In this document: in pieces, positions 30,548 to 40,038 of the stretch
How the letters are laid out: each line of letters begins with the position of its first letter
How positions within the stretch are numbered: position 1 is the stretch's first letter
Source: Glandiceps talaboti
Lineage: Eukaryota; Hemichordata; Enteropneusta; Spengelidae
NCBI RefSeq assembly: GCF_964340395.1
Contig: NC_135570.1
Span: forward strand, 15,459,822 to 15,523,821
Direction: 5' to 3'
DNA length: 64,000 bases
Notes under the pieces: model-generated
Told to the model about the DNA's origin: nothing
Seen by the model: the letters and a program-made list of their open reading frames with translations, nothing else
The model's database searches: none
Made by a program: the position numbers and the translations under genes

Positions 30548-33064
30548 ATGAACATTAACGAGTCTGTTAATTTTTTTGACAGTTTAAAATGTGTTAGTGA
30601 CTCTGGTTTTACTTTTTGTGATAAGATTCGTACAAGGGATGAGTTAGATTTTAATTTCCAATCAACTCACTTGCCACTTGGTAGGGTGAGTAGTGTTTCT
30701 GATTTTTATTTTGATTTCCAGTCCACTCCTTCACAAATTTTGAGTGGGGAGACAAATTCGCATACTAGTTGTGATGCTGGTTGTAAGGAAGGCAACCAGT
30801 CATCAGGGGAAGTAGTATCTTCCGTACCTCCAAATGCAGCAAAGTTTATAAATAGTGTTTCACCGTCATGTTTCAACAGTAATTCTGCAACTTTCGATGG
30901 AGACTTTTACTTTGAAGACAGTCTTTCAGTAAGACCCTGCATTACTACTAATGACAGTAACACTAGTTTGCCGGTGTGTGGCAAGCACAATGATTTTTAC
31001 AGTGACATTTTTAATGGCATATTCCATGTTCCTAGTTTAATACCTCAAGTGTTTACACCCTTTTGTGGTGAGAGTTCATATTTTCTTAACAACACCGGTT
31101 GCAATGTCAGTCACTTAAGTACAGTTAAGGGTCATAGTATGATTCATAATAGGCAGTCAGCCGGTCCAGCTAGCAATCAGGCGCGCACATCACTTAGCGA
31201 GTCTACATGCGGGCAAAGTGTCTCGCGTCGTAACCAGCCCCCCATTTCACCAGGTACACCAAACCCAAGCTTTTTGTATCCCAAGTACAAGAACCGTAGT
31301 ATGGAAAACCTAACTTTACATGTTCAGTTTCCAGAGTTACCCAGCTGGATAGCACCACCATCTGTTACTTGGCCACCTGCACAAAATATTTCCATAGCAT
31401 GGCTACGTGATGTGCATTATCAAGTGTTACAGTTGGGAAAACCCAATTTCTTAGGTGCTCGTTTACCAGTACACAGTGGATTAAATATTCCGGAATGGCG
31501 TTCTTGTCTCCGGGGTTATCCAGATTATGGGGTGATAGAATTTTTAGAGTTCGGTTGGCCAGTCAATTACACTTCCCCTTACTTACCAAAGACTACTAAC
31601 CGCAATCATGCATCTTCTTTGAATTTTGCAGAGCACATTGACAAATTTATTTGCAAGGAGGTTACTTTAGGTGCCACAGCAGGCCCCTTCTCAGATAACC
31701 CACTCAAATTGCCCATTGCTACCTCACCCCTCTCTTCAGTACCCAAGAAAGGGAAAGATGAACGCAGGATGGTAATGGATTTGAGCTTTCCACATGGTAC
31801 TTCAGTAAACGATGGTATTCCCCATGACACATTTTTAGGCCAACCTTCCCACCTAACTTATCCTAATATTGATGCACTTTCAGATATCATTCGTGACCTG
31901 GGCCCAGGTTGTCTATTGTTCAAGCTGGATTTGCGAAGAGCATACCGCCAATTACCCGTTGACCCGCGCGATTTTCACTTGCTGGGATTCACCTGGAGGG
32001 GGTCACTTTTCATTGACACTAAGCTGCCCTTTGGGCTGAGGTCAGCAGCAATGGCCTGTCAAAGGACAACTAATGCTATCATTTATATCTTTCAGCAGTT
32101 GGGATTCAAGGCCATTAATTTCTTAGATGATTTTTGTGGAGCAGACTTGCCACACCGTGCACATTCAGCTTTCCTTGCTTTCCGTAGACTTTTAGTACAG
32201 CTAGGAGTGGAAGAGGCAGTGGACAAAGCAGTAGCCCCTACAACTTCTCTGTCTTTCATTGGCATTTCAGTGGACACCGTTACAATGACCTTGCGAGTAA
32301 CTGAAGACCGACTTACCGAGATCAAACAATTGTTGGTCATTTGGTTAGATCGGAAGAAGTGCACAAGAAGAGAACTGCAAGTTTTAATAGGCAAACTGTC
32401 ATTTGTTGCAGGTTGTGTCCGGCCAGGAAGGCTCTTTATGAGCCGCATGTTAGCAACTTTAAGGTCAGTTCATTCTTCTAGGCACCACATTTTCCTCAAT
32501 GGACAATTTCGGAAGGACTTGCAGTGGTGGTACTTGTTTATATGTCGTTACAACGGTGTGTCTATCATACCTGATAAGGCTTGGTCAACAGCAGATAGTA
32601 TAGTGGCTACTGACGCATGCCTCTCTGGTTGTGGTGGCATTACTCATAACCAGTTCTTTCACTGTGCTTTCCCAGATTTTATAGCAGCACAGCACTTGGG
32701 TATTCACTGCTTGGAAGCACTTACCATTGTCGCCGCGGCGCGTTTGTGGGGCAACAACTGGGCAGGGCGCCGTATACTTGTATTTTGCGATAACATGGAC
32801 GTGGTACTGGTCCTGAATTCTGGCAAAGCACGCGATTCCTTTTTGCTCACTGCAGCCCGCGAACTTTGGTTTTTAGCGGCACTTAACGAGTTTGAACTCA
32901 AAGCAGTTCATCTGCGTGGTTCGGACAATAGATTAGCAGATTGCCTTTCTCGCTGGCATTTAAGTAATTCATATGCTAGGTCATTTTTAAATAGCACTAG
33001 GCACCTAGGGCTAGCAGAAGTGAATATTCCCACTGATCACTTTCGCTTTTGCAATCCGTTTTAA
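30548..33064 (+). CDS. Ngaro-like ORF2, reverse transcriptase-RNase H (838 aa)
   Basis: Copies element RNA into DNA. The first ~250 residues are poorly conserved, Ser/Asn/Phe-rich and may be a linker. The RT spans about residues 380-640. It contains 'MVMDLS' (about 408), LFKLDLRRAYRQLP (about 456-469, catalytic Asp in KLD), KLPFGLRSA (about 498-506) and FLDDF (about 523-527, the YxDD-equivalent with both catalytic Asp). The RNase H domain (about 680-805) has TDACLSGCGG (first Asp), HCLEAL (Glu), FCDNMD (Asp) and RLADCLSRW (Asp), so the D-E-D-D set looks complete. No methyltransferase or protease motif follows. The frame ends CCG-TTT-TAA at 33056-33064, a context suited to +1 slippage into ORF3. 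Confidence 0.95.
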   Translation: MNINESVNFFDSLKCVSDSGFTFCDKIRTRDELDFNFQSTHLPLGRVSSVSDFYFDFQSTPSQILSGETNSHTSCDAGCKEGNQSSGEVVSSVPPNAAKFINSVSPSCFNSNSATFDGDFYFEDSLSVRPCITTNDSNTSLPVCGKHNDFYSDIFNGIFHVPSLIPQVFTPFCGESSYFLNNTGCNVSHLSTVKGHSMIHNRQSAGPASNQARTSLSESTCGQSVSRRNQPPISPGTPNPSFLYPKYKNRSMENLTLHVQFPELPSWIAPPSVTWPPAQNISIAWLRDVHYQVLQLGKPNFLGARLPVHSGLNIPEWRSCLRGYPDYGVIEFLEFGWPVNYTSPYLPKTTNRNHASSLNFAEHIDKFICKEVTLGATAGPFSDNPLKLPIATSPLSSVPKKGKDERRMVMDLSFPHGTSVNDGIPHDTFLGQPSHLTYPNIDALSDIIRDLGPGCLLFKLDLRRAYRQLPVDPRDFHLLGFTWRGSLFIDTKLPFGLRSAAMACQRTTNAIIYIFQQLGFKAINFLDDFCGADLPHRAHSAFLAFRRLLVQLGVEEAVDKAVAPTTSLSFIGISVDTVTMTLRVTEDRLTEIKQLLVIWLDRKKCTRRELQVLIGKLSFVAGCVRPGRLFMSRMLATLRSVHSSRHHIFLNGQFRKDLQWWYLFICRYNGVSIIPDKAWSTADSIVATDACLSGCGGITHNQFFHCAFPDFIAAQHLGIHCLEALTIVAAARLWGNNWAGRRILVFCDNMDVVLVLNSGKARDSFLLTAARELWFLAALNEFELKAVHLRGSDNRLADCLSRWHLSNSYARSFLNSTRHLGLAEVNIPTDHFRFCNPF
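33059..33064 (+). other. Candidate +1 frameshift site UUU-UAA at the ORF2 stop
   Basis: The last sense codon of ORF2 is TTT (33059-33061), followed by TAA (33062-33064). Moving one base forward, the P-site tRNA can re-pair with TTT at 33060-33062, and the new frame (AAT CTC ATT GCA ...) is open into ORF3. A slow stop codon in the A site with a re-pairing P-site codon is a known recipe for +1 frameshifting. A TTGCAG at about 33070-33075 could alternatively act as a splice acceptor. Confidence 0.45.
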
Positions 33065-34070
33065 TCTCATTGCAGACAGGAAACATCAATTACAGCTGTT
33101 GCAAGAGGACTTGCGGCTTACTAGGTTAGCAGCTTTCAGACCGGGGACTCGTCGCAACCTGGTTACCCAGTTTCATGCATTTGGACTATTCTGTTCACAT
33201 TTTGATTTCAAACCACTTCCAGCATCATCTGAGACACTCTCATTATATGCACAATTTCTCTCTCGTTCATTCCGTAACCCAGCATCTATTGGTAACTATT
33301 TGGCTGGTGTCAAGACTTTGCACATTTTACTGGGCCATCCAGTTGATTCATTCTTGGCTTTAGATCTGAAATTAACATTGGCAGGGCTGAAGAAATCCAG
33401 CACGCACACGCCATTGCAAAAATTACCTATTACTCCTGCCATGTTAGCCAATATCCTTAAGTTGATTGATCGTTCTGACACTTTTTACTCAGCTGTCTGG
33501 TGTGCAATAATAACAGGCTTTTTTACTTTTCTTCGCAAGTCTAATCTTGTACCACTTTCACAGAAAGGTTTTGACCCTTCTCGGCATCTTTGCCGAAAAG
33601 ACATTGATGTTCAAAGGGACTTTGTTATGATCGCTATTCGTTGGTCCAAGACACTTCAATGTCACGAACGCATTTTATTGCTGCCCTTAGCACGCATTTC
33701 AGGCAGCGCACTTTGCCCAGTGTCGGCGTTCAAGTGTTTATTTAGCAAGGTACAGGCGGCTGGTGAAGCGCCAGCTTTTACCTTCCTCAAAAAAGGGAAG
33801 CTTGTTCCACTTACACAAGGTATGCTCTCGCGCGCTTTCAGCAAACTGATACAAATGCTTGGGGAGGACCCACGTCTGTACTCTCTGCACAGCTTGCGGC
33901 GGGGTGGCGCAACACTGGCCTTCGAGGCCGGGGTACCGACTGACCTTATTAAGCTTCATGGCGACTGGCGGTCAGAGGCGTACACCTCTTATATCAGGGT
34001 ACCTTTGCAAGCACGCCTGTCGGTTTCCAAGTGTATGGCAGGTCTGGCATGTACTCAACTAGCGCAATAG
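33065..34070 (+). CDS. Ngaro-like ORF3, tyrosine recombinase (start not AUG)
   Basis: Integrates the element by site-specific recombination of a circular DNA intermediate. The frame is open from 33024 and overlaps ORF2. It has no ATG until about 33441, inside the core-binding domain, so the full protein requires frameshifting from ORF2, splicing or a non-AUG start. The stretch from 33065 is shown. An N-terminal SAM-like DNA-binding domain (RPGTRRNLVTQFHAFGLFC ... YAQFL ... IGNYLAGV) precedes the catalytic domain. The catalytic residues are Arg in FFTFLRKSNL, His-x-x-Arg in LHSLRRGGATLAFEAG, the His/Trp position in LHGDW, and nucleophile Tyr in YTSYIR. All expected residues are present. Confidence 0.88.
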
Positions 34071-34477
34071 TAGCATTCTCGGTTGTGGACACTGTCTGTC
34101 CCTTATTAAGACTTTAAGTCCAGTGCACAGCTATGTATTATATGTAAATGAGATGTTATTGCAGTTTGCACAACCAAATTTGAGTGGGTCAGTTTGGGTG
34201 ACGTCGTTTAGTCACGGTGTTTGTAATTCGTTAGGGTTTAGGTAGACTTTCTACCCCCTTTTTAGAGAGTTCATTTTGAAAAAAGAATTGTTTGTTAATT
34301 GCATTATGTCACGGGCATACCGCACACAGTTGGATTGCACGGCAAGCCAAACTACATACCTTAGCCTTACTCAGGCCCTAGCCAGCTTAAACTATACACT
34401 AACACCAGCAGTGCAAGCCACGGCCTCATCAATAACAAAATTTCATTTAAAATATATATTTTTGGCGGCTGTTTGTC
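34071..34477 (+). other. 3' untranslated part of the Ngaro-like element
   Basis: Between the recombinase stop (34068-34070) and B1. It carries no further domain. In particular I see no SGNH-hydrolase frame of the kind some Ngaro elements have. A 93-codon frame at 34276-34557 runs into B1 and is probably not a gene. Confidence 0.6.
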
Positions 34478-34587
34478 TGGTGGAGTTCATAATTAAACTT
34501 CTTGAACTTCCGGTATTTGCCGCCAAACTTACACCAGTATCCGTGTCATTCATTTAACTGCACCTTCTTTACCTTAGGAGGGTAATT
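34478..34587 (+). repeat. Ngaro-like split direct repeat B1
   Basis: A 110 bp repeat beginning 'tggtggagttcataatt' and ending 'ttaggagggtaatt', identical by eye to B2 at 34873-34982. Its last five bases TAATT are also the first five of A2, forming the B-A junction. Confidence 0.95.
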
Positions 34588-34742
34588 GGGTGTAAATGTG
34601 TCATTTATTGTAATTGCCGTCTGTCTAGGGATGACCTCAGTGTTGACCTCTTTGGCATGACATCATCGTTTAGTATGTTAATGTAAGAGTAAGCCCTGTA
34701 CTGCGCATGTGCATGAATTTACTTTTCATTGTAAACTTTCAA
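34583..34742 (+). repeat. Ngaro-like split direct repeat A2
   Basis: A 160 bp copy of A1 starting inside the end of B1. The B1-A2 junction reproduces what a circular intermediate would carry where its two ends meet, and serves as template to rebuild both termini during reverse transcription. Confidence 0.95.
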
Positions 34743-34872
34743 CCCACCCACCCACTGCCATCATAACCGGTAAGAGCAATGTATTTGTAGGGTGACAAAT
34801 TTTGAAAGATTTATATTTCTGAGATTATTCAGACTTTTGCCATGTATTGGTACTTTTGCCATGTATTGGATT

Positions 34873-34982
34873 TGGTGGAGTTCATAATTAAACTTCTTGA
34901 ACTTCCGGTATTTGCCGCCAAACTTACACCAGTATCCGTGTCATTCATTTAACTGCACCTTCTTTACCTTAGGAGGGTAATT
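34873..34982 (+). repeat. Ngaro-like split direct repeat B2 (right terminus)
   Basis: A 110 bp copy of B1. It ends in TAATT followed by 'cgctgtgcgtac', taken as host flank. No target-site duplication is seen beyond the TAATT shared with the left end, as expected for a tyrosine recombinase element. Confidence 0.93.
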
Positions 34983-36287
34983 CGCTGTGCGTACATATTC
35001 AACAGTTACATTACACCAATACAATCAAGTCCCCATCCCTTTTAACTTTCTGTATGTTTGGTTTAGAGTTATAATGGCACATTCCATTATAACTGTATTC
35101 ATAATTTGCAGTCAAGCATTATGTGTATGTGTGTTACCCCTCCCCATGAAAATAAAGAAAAACGTTGAATCAGGTGTCCGCTTGTATGGTGAGTCGAATT
35201 GGCGACAATGAGTTGCGTTGGCTGCAATGATACCCCTAGCATTGACTAGATAATATGGATTTTAGAGTAATCAATTTTGAATGCTGCCCAAATTCCACCG
35301 AGCTCATAGAGCTATCAATCATTTAATCAATTTCACCACAAACGTTAAAAATTTATCAATTTTATCTATCAATCAATAAATCAATAAATCAATCAATCAA
35401 TCAATCCATTTTTATTGCTTAACAACATGCCATAGCAAGCATGGTAAAGCATACCAAAATAACATACAGAAATAAAGTGAATTTGATACTATTTACATCA
35501 TCAAGAAATTTTCCAAGAGGAAGTTTTATCATCATAAGTCAAAATGTGGTAAAATTAAATTAAAATTTATGTAATAAAATAAAATTAAAAATGAAACTCT
35601 TCAGTCCAGGGGACCATATTACCAGAGTTACCATACGAGTATGACTACATTCTCAGTCTAAATAATTGTTGGCATAATGACCAAGAGAAAGTACTATCGT
35701 ATCTGGCTGTGTATTTCAAGGCAATATCTATTACATGGTATGTCTGCAGAATATCAAATATACATCATCTACACCTAACAGCTATGAATGGTAAGTGTTA
35801 TCTATAAATTCTTTACTAACTTTTTGTTGTTCATCTACAATTGATTTGTAATGTCAATAATGCAGATGAAAGATGAAAAAAGTTATTGATACAGTGACAA
35901 ATTTTCATAAGTCTTCATCAAAGACTCACCAGTATTTCAACTTACTAGTCAATGCTGAATTTTTTATGACAAATATGATCAAAATTTTGTCATCATTGGC
36001 AAGGTCACCAAAAAAAGAAGAAGCAATGTCAAGGTCTTGAAACTCATTATAAATAACACTGGTTAAGTATCTTAATTTAGATTTCTACGTATTAAGCTAC
36101 TAGTACAGTCTGAGTTAGTGCACAAAATGTCAAATTTGACAATAAATATAGCCGCCATTCAACCATTATTGCCAATGCCAATGTACCCTGCATATGTGGA
36201 TTACTGTTTGTGACATTTGTGGCAGGCTTGGTTGAAATTGGTCTATCATCTCTGCTGTGTACTATGCACTATAATTTTTGTTTTTTT
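34983..36287. other. Gene-free interval
   Basis: AT-rich sequence with a short (ATCA)n-type array at 35364-35407. No exon or RNA gene was recognised. Confidence 0.45.
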
Positions 36288-36412
36288 CGGCAACCACTAT
36301 TTCTTGCGAGACTTCACGATTTTCGTGATTTCTTGAATACTTAAAAAAGTTTAGGGTTGGCGTGAAAAACTAGGTGGGGTCAGTAACCTGAACCTTTTTT
36401 TAATTTGGCCTC
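36288..36412 (+). repeat. Dispersed ~125 bp repeat family, copy 1
   Basis: Contains 'ccactatttcttgcgag', 'cttcacgattttcgtgattt', 'gtttagggttggcgtg' and 'aggtggggtcagtaacc'. The same blocks in the same order occur at 46335-46472, and a reverse-complement copy is cut by the right end of the window (63931-64000). Confidence 0.8.
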
Positions 36413-36816
36413 ATCACAACATAGGAAACATCCCATGGCATTGCTTTGGACAAATCTTCACATCAACATAATATAGGTAAAGATGGGGTCTGTTTGTGAC
36501 TGGAAACCCCTAACAATTAATCGAGTAGATTGATAGATGTTTTCAACTTGGGCTGCACACCTTTGTATGAAATACAGGTGAGTATACAATGATGGAGGGA
36601 TGCATGCATGCACACACAAACAGACACATGGACATGTGCATTTGACCAAATACAGTAGCCCCCCCCCCCCCACCCTACTTCATCACCGGGCTTCGTCCAT
36701 TGGGGATAAATATTTGGGTGAAAATACCCATTGTCTTGAAGATGTCAACAAAGTTGGTCCCAACAAAATAATGATTGTACTTAAAATATGGCTCTACGGC
36801 TATTGACTAACCCCCT

Positions 36817-36958
36817 GGTAATAGCCCTACTACAAGAAATGTGGGAATCGAATACTAGCACTCGGTAATAGCACTATTGCAAGAAATGTGGGAATTGAAT
36901 ACTAGCACTCGGTAATAGCACTATTGCAAGAAATGTTGGAATTGAATCCAACTTTTAC
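36817..36958. repeat. 47 bp tandem repeat, three copies
   Basis: Units start 'taatagcactattgcaagaa' at 36819, 36866 and 36913 and contain 'gggaattgaatactagcactc'-type sequence, with a few substitutions between copies. Confidence 0.85.
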
Positions 36959-37208
36959 CAATTTTCAGAATGTTGAATTATCCAACAGATTTCCTACACA
37001 AATTACAAATATTGTTGAAAAAAGTTTTGCCCTTATAGCCAGATCTATAGATGCCATGTGATGGAGTCGATATTATCTCCTTTTCACTACTTGGCTGACT
37101 ATCTTTAAACTATAAAACAATAATAAATATGATGTGAGATTTCCATCCAAGGGTTATTGTCCAATGCATTAAAGGGGATAAACTAAAGGGCAAGTTACTA
37201 CTAATGGA

Positions 37209-37388
37209 AATAAAAATTTCTCAATCCAGCTGAGAAAGCTACATACGAATATGGAGGGCGGCCTGAAGAATTCTTGGACAAGAATCTGTCAGGATCATAG
37301 ACTTCTGGATCTGGGAAGTATGTGGGATCTCGATGTAAAGTAAATGGTGCCACTATTAGCACCACTTCCTTAGGTACATGATGACCAG
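37209..37388 (-). pseudogene. CYP4V-like cytochrome P450 exon with degraded heme-binding loop
   Basis: The acceptor AG at 37390-37389 precedes a phase-1 exon encoding AGHHVPKE, 'LHRDPTYFPDPEVYDPDRF' (the PERF-like region) and 'YSYVAFSAG'. In CYP4 enzymes FSAG is followed by PRNCIG, where Cys is the fifth ligand of the heme iron. Here the in-frame continuation is LRNFYFH and a stop, so Cys is Phe. Where the donor GT would be expected, just after the Cys-Ile-Gly codons, the sequence is T-rich with no GT. The length from AG to that point would be 180 nt, as I recall for the homologous exon. I found no following exon with the 'xxMEEK' helix down to the retrotransposon. A non-canonical intron or assembly error are alternatives to a pseudogene. 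Confidence 0.6.
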
Positions 37389-37653
37389 CTGATGAGTAAA
37401 TAAATGTATATTTTGATACATAATTATTCAATGACATGATTTATTCCATGCATGATCCAAGTCGAACAAAAAATATGGAATATATACTCTGGTCATTCTA
37501 TGTCATGACAATGCACATCTATGTCACAACAGTGAGTGTCTACATCATTGGTTCTGCTGTGTTCGAAATATGAGTCAAAATGTTTGAAATTGCCATTACT
37601 TTCCCTGATTTTTCTTTGATATTACTGGTGCTGGTATAATTATATTATTTGCC

Positions 37654-37786
37654 AGTATTTTTCTTCATTCAGCCCAAAAATACTCATGACCTAAGGGTTG
37701 TCACTATGAGTCTAACGACAACGACTTGTAGTGACAAAGGCCCCTTAGGTCACTCGTATTTTCCTTGGCTAAACATAAGAAAAATG
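37654..37786. repeat. Imperfect hairpin inside the CYP intron (arms ~60 bp)
   Basis: The arms 37654-37712 and 37723-37786 are reverse complements with mismatches and small indels. Matching blocks include 'tatttttctt', 'tgacctaaggg' and 'tgtcacta'. The loop is about 10 nt. It looks like a MITE/foldback or a structured RNA within the intron between the two CYP exons. Confidence 0.7.
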
Positions 37787-38306
37787 TTGGAGAATGACAT
37801 CTAAACATACATAAGGTGTTACTACCACACTAGAGTGTCCATAGAGTTTCAATTGAGTGACATGATAATTACCTCCTTGTGAGCACAAATCAACATCATT
37901 GTCAGATGAAACAAGGAAAATTCAAACACAAAACTGTTTATTTGTGTTTACACTGAGAATAAAATGTAACATTTCATGTGTGTGCACACTATCAGTGCCT
38001 GTATTTTGTTTGTGTAATTCATGACAAAAATATTGACTGAGATGTAAAACTATTGTGGTGGCTAATAGAAAGTCTATAGTCACTCTGGTTTGGTTTTTAA
38101 TTAACTTAGGCTGATTCACTTGCTTTTTAGCTTAAGTGGTAATAGGAGATCCAAAAAATGACGACCCTTCAGTTTATGTGTGGTGTAGCTGAGACCATAA
38201 TACACAAACAAACAAACACCAACAGGTAGAATAAGTTTGATTCGATACACTAGAAAACTTATAAATTGTACAAGAATCAGTTTTCTACTATTTGTACACC
38301 ACCTAC

Positions 38307-38441
38307 CAAGGGTCACATCACAATCCAATGTCCTGGCAAATAGTGGTACTGATGGATAAAGTCGTAGCGTTTCCTTGACAACACAATCCAGGTATTTCAT
38401 TTCTTTCAGATCATCCATAGTCACAGCTCTATCACTGTCAC
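38307..38441 (-). CDS. CYP4V-like cytochrome P450 exon (K-helix), partial gene
   Basis: A 135 nt exon bounded by acceptor ...CTGTTCAG (AG at 38443-38442) and donor ...CCCTTG|GTAGGT (GT at 38306-38305), phase 1 at both ends. It encodes GDSDRAVTMDDLKEMKYLDC, the K-helix KETLR (the invariant ExxR pair) and YPSVPLFARTLDCDV. This matches the exon of CYP4V enzymes that precedes the PERF exon, in length and phase as I remember them. CYP4 enzymes are ER membrane monooxygenases, mostly fatty-acid omega-hydroxylases. Joined to the exon at 37209-37388 it makes the expected codon for Ala at 'LAGHH'. No upstream exon (I-helix GHDTT) was found in the plus-direction flank, so the gene here is incomplete. 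Confidence 0.8.
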
Positions 38442-40030
38442 CTGAACAGAAATACAATAAATACACAATACCAATTTCATTAAAAACTTTCTCAAAAATT
38501 TCTGTTTTCCTCTTAGACTATAGCTTCTTCTTACTGGTATACAGGACTAGAAAGGACTTCTTTGTTCCAGAATATTATTCCACATAATCTCCTGATGACT
38601 ATCCAACAGTGTTCCTTCAAAAGGTTATTGAGAATACAGTAATTTAATATTTTGTGTATTTTAAGATCATGGCTGCTCTGCTTGTGGGGGTCTGGATGGT
38701 CATGAAGGGGACATTCCCCTTCCAGCAACATAAAACCCTGTATGTATTATTTACAAATATAACTTTAACTTGTATCAAACTCAAGTCTGGATGCATCAGC
38801 CAAGTGATCTCGTCATTCAGCTTTATATTCTATTTCCTTTGAGATGTGTGGATATTAAGTTGAACAACAAATGAACTTAACGATGAAAGCAGACAATAAC
38901 AAAGACGTTGTACAATTTAGATGCAAGCTAAGCTAAGGGAAACACTGCTGTTTAACCCGTTATTATAGAAACAAAAGATCATACAGTTTGGCCAACGGGG
39001 GTGCTGTTCAGTAGCAACTTTTAGACTATTTTAAGAATCAATACAATATAATGTCAAGATGTTACCTGTTAGTGGTGTGATCATAATAGTTCTTTAAGTA
39101 TATATATAAACACTTGTCTCTCAAGAAGACCAGTGAGGGCCATCCCTCGTGTAATGCAGGAGGAAACCGGAGTACCCGGGGAAAACCTGCATTGTTCGGT
39201 AGAGTCAAACTAATGACACTCTTCTTACTTACAGTGTGGTAATTTTAATCCCCGACATAAATCTCATATTTTCTGTTCAAAGATGTTAACCTTGGTTTGC
39301 ACTAGGATATGGTGACCCTGGAAGTCAAAAAGTAAATACAATTAATGTTGGGATTATAGCATAGTCATATAGTCGTAGGTAATGCCAGGGGATGACTCCC
39401 ATCAACTGCACGGGCTGCAATCCGAAACCAAACACTATTCTCCTATTACATTAATATATATACCAATTCATATCCTCACTCAGCCTTTCACTGCCAATGT
39501 TCGCACAGTGAACACAGGCACCATCATTCTAACAAAATATTTTCCCGCCCACCCACTCCTAAATACACACCTTAAATGTACCATACCCATGTCTACATGT
39601 AATACTCTACTCATACGCAATGCTCTGATCTCACATATGCACCACGGGCTAACACCAACGGGCACCACGCACTCCATCGTCAGGACACCCACCTATCTAG
39701 GGCATGCTCCATCACATGGTTGTCTGCTATAACGCCTGCCAATTATCAATATCAGACATTAAAAAAAAATCCACAGAATCAAATAAAAGAGTAAGAATGA
39801 ACACATGTTATCAATAAACACAGTAAGGGGGCAAGGGGGCTGCCGACACGGCTCACACTCTAGCAACCGATACATTACATCGATTCCCATCATCGATACA
39901 GGTATATCGCATGAAGCGAATGTTGCCGATGAGGGCGCTTGTTGACATCCGTACCAAACAGAAGGCTTGAATAAAAACTCAAGCTCCACACTTATACGCG
40001 TTACGTTTGCCTCGAGAGATTCTAAGGGTA
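38442..40030. other. Gene-free interval with a widespread repeat-like motif
   Basis: No further P450 exon was seen on the minus strand. At about 39148-39188 the sequence 'ggaaaccggagtacccggg' occurs within a short palindromic context (gcagg ... cctgc). I recall very similar sequences in dispersed repeats of many aquatic animals, but cannot verify it here. The open frame at 39382-39732 is Thr/His/Pro-rich without motif support. Confidence 0.35.
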
Positions 40031-40038
40031 GACCCACT

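Larger units (their letters stand above)
29023..34982 (+). mobile_element. Complete Ngaro-like tyrosine-recombinase retrotransposon (DIRS order)
   Basis: The 5960 bp element carries, in order, a Gag-like ORF, a reverse transcriptase/RNase H ORF and a tyrosine recombinase ORF. Its termini are split direct repeats: A1 (29023-29182), ORFs, B1 (34478-34587), A2 (34583-34742), B2 (34873-34982). This A1-B1-A2-B2 arrangement, with recombinase in place of a DDE integrase and no LTRs, defines Ngaro/PAT-type elements, which replicate via RNA and insert by recombination of a circular DNA without target-site duplication. The lack of a methyltransferase-like domain and the split direct (not inverted) repeats favour Ngaro over DIRS1. 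The A pair and the B pair are each identical by eye and no inactivating stop is seen in the catalytic domains, so insertion appears recent. A2 and B2 are separated by 130 bp containing a direct repeat of 'tttgccatgtattgg'. Confidence 0.93.

Noticed and set aside
29230-33959. Minus-strand ORFs opposite the retrotransposon genes
   Set aside because: They are antisense shadows of ORF1-ORF3 without motifs; the plus-strand frames carry all the catalytic residues.
34276-34557. 93-codon ORF after the recombinase as a fourth element gene
   Set aside because: It runs into repeat B1, has no motif, and no accessory hydrolase signature is visible.
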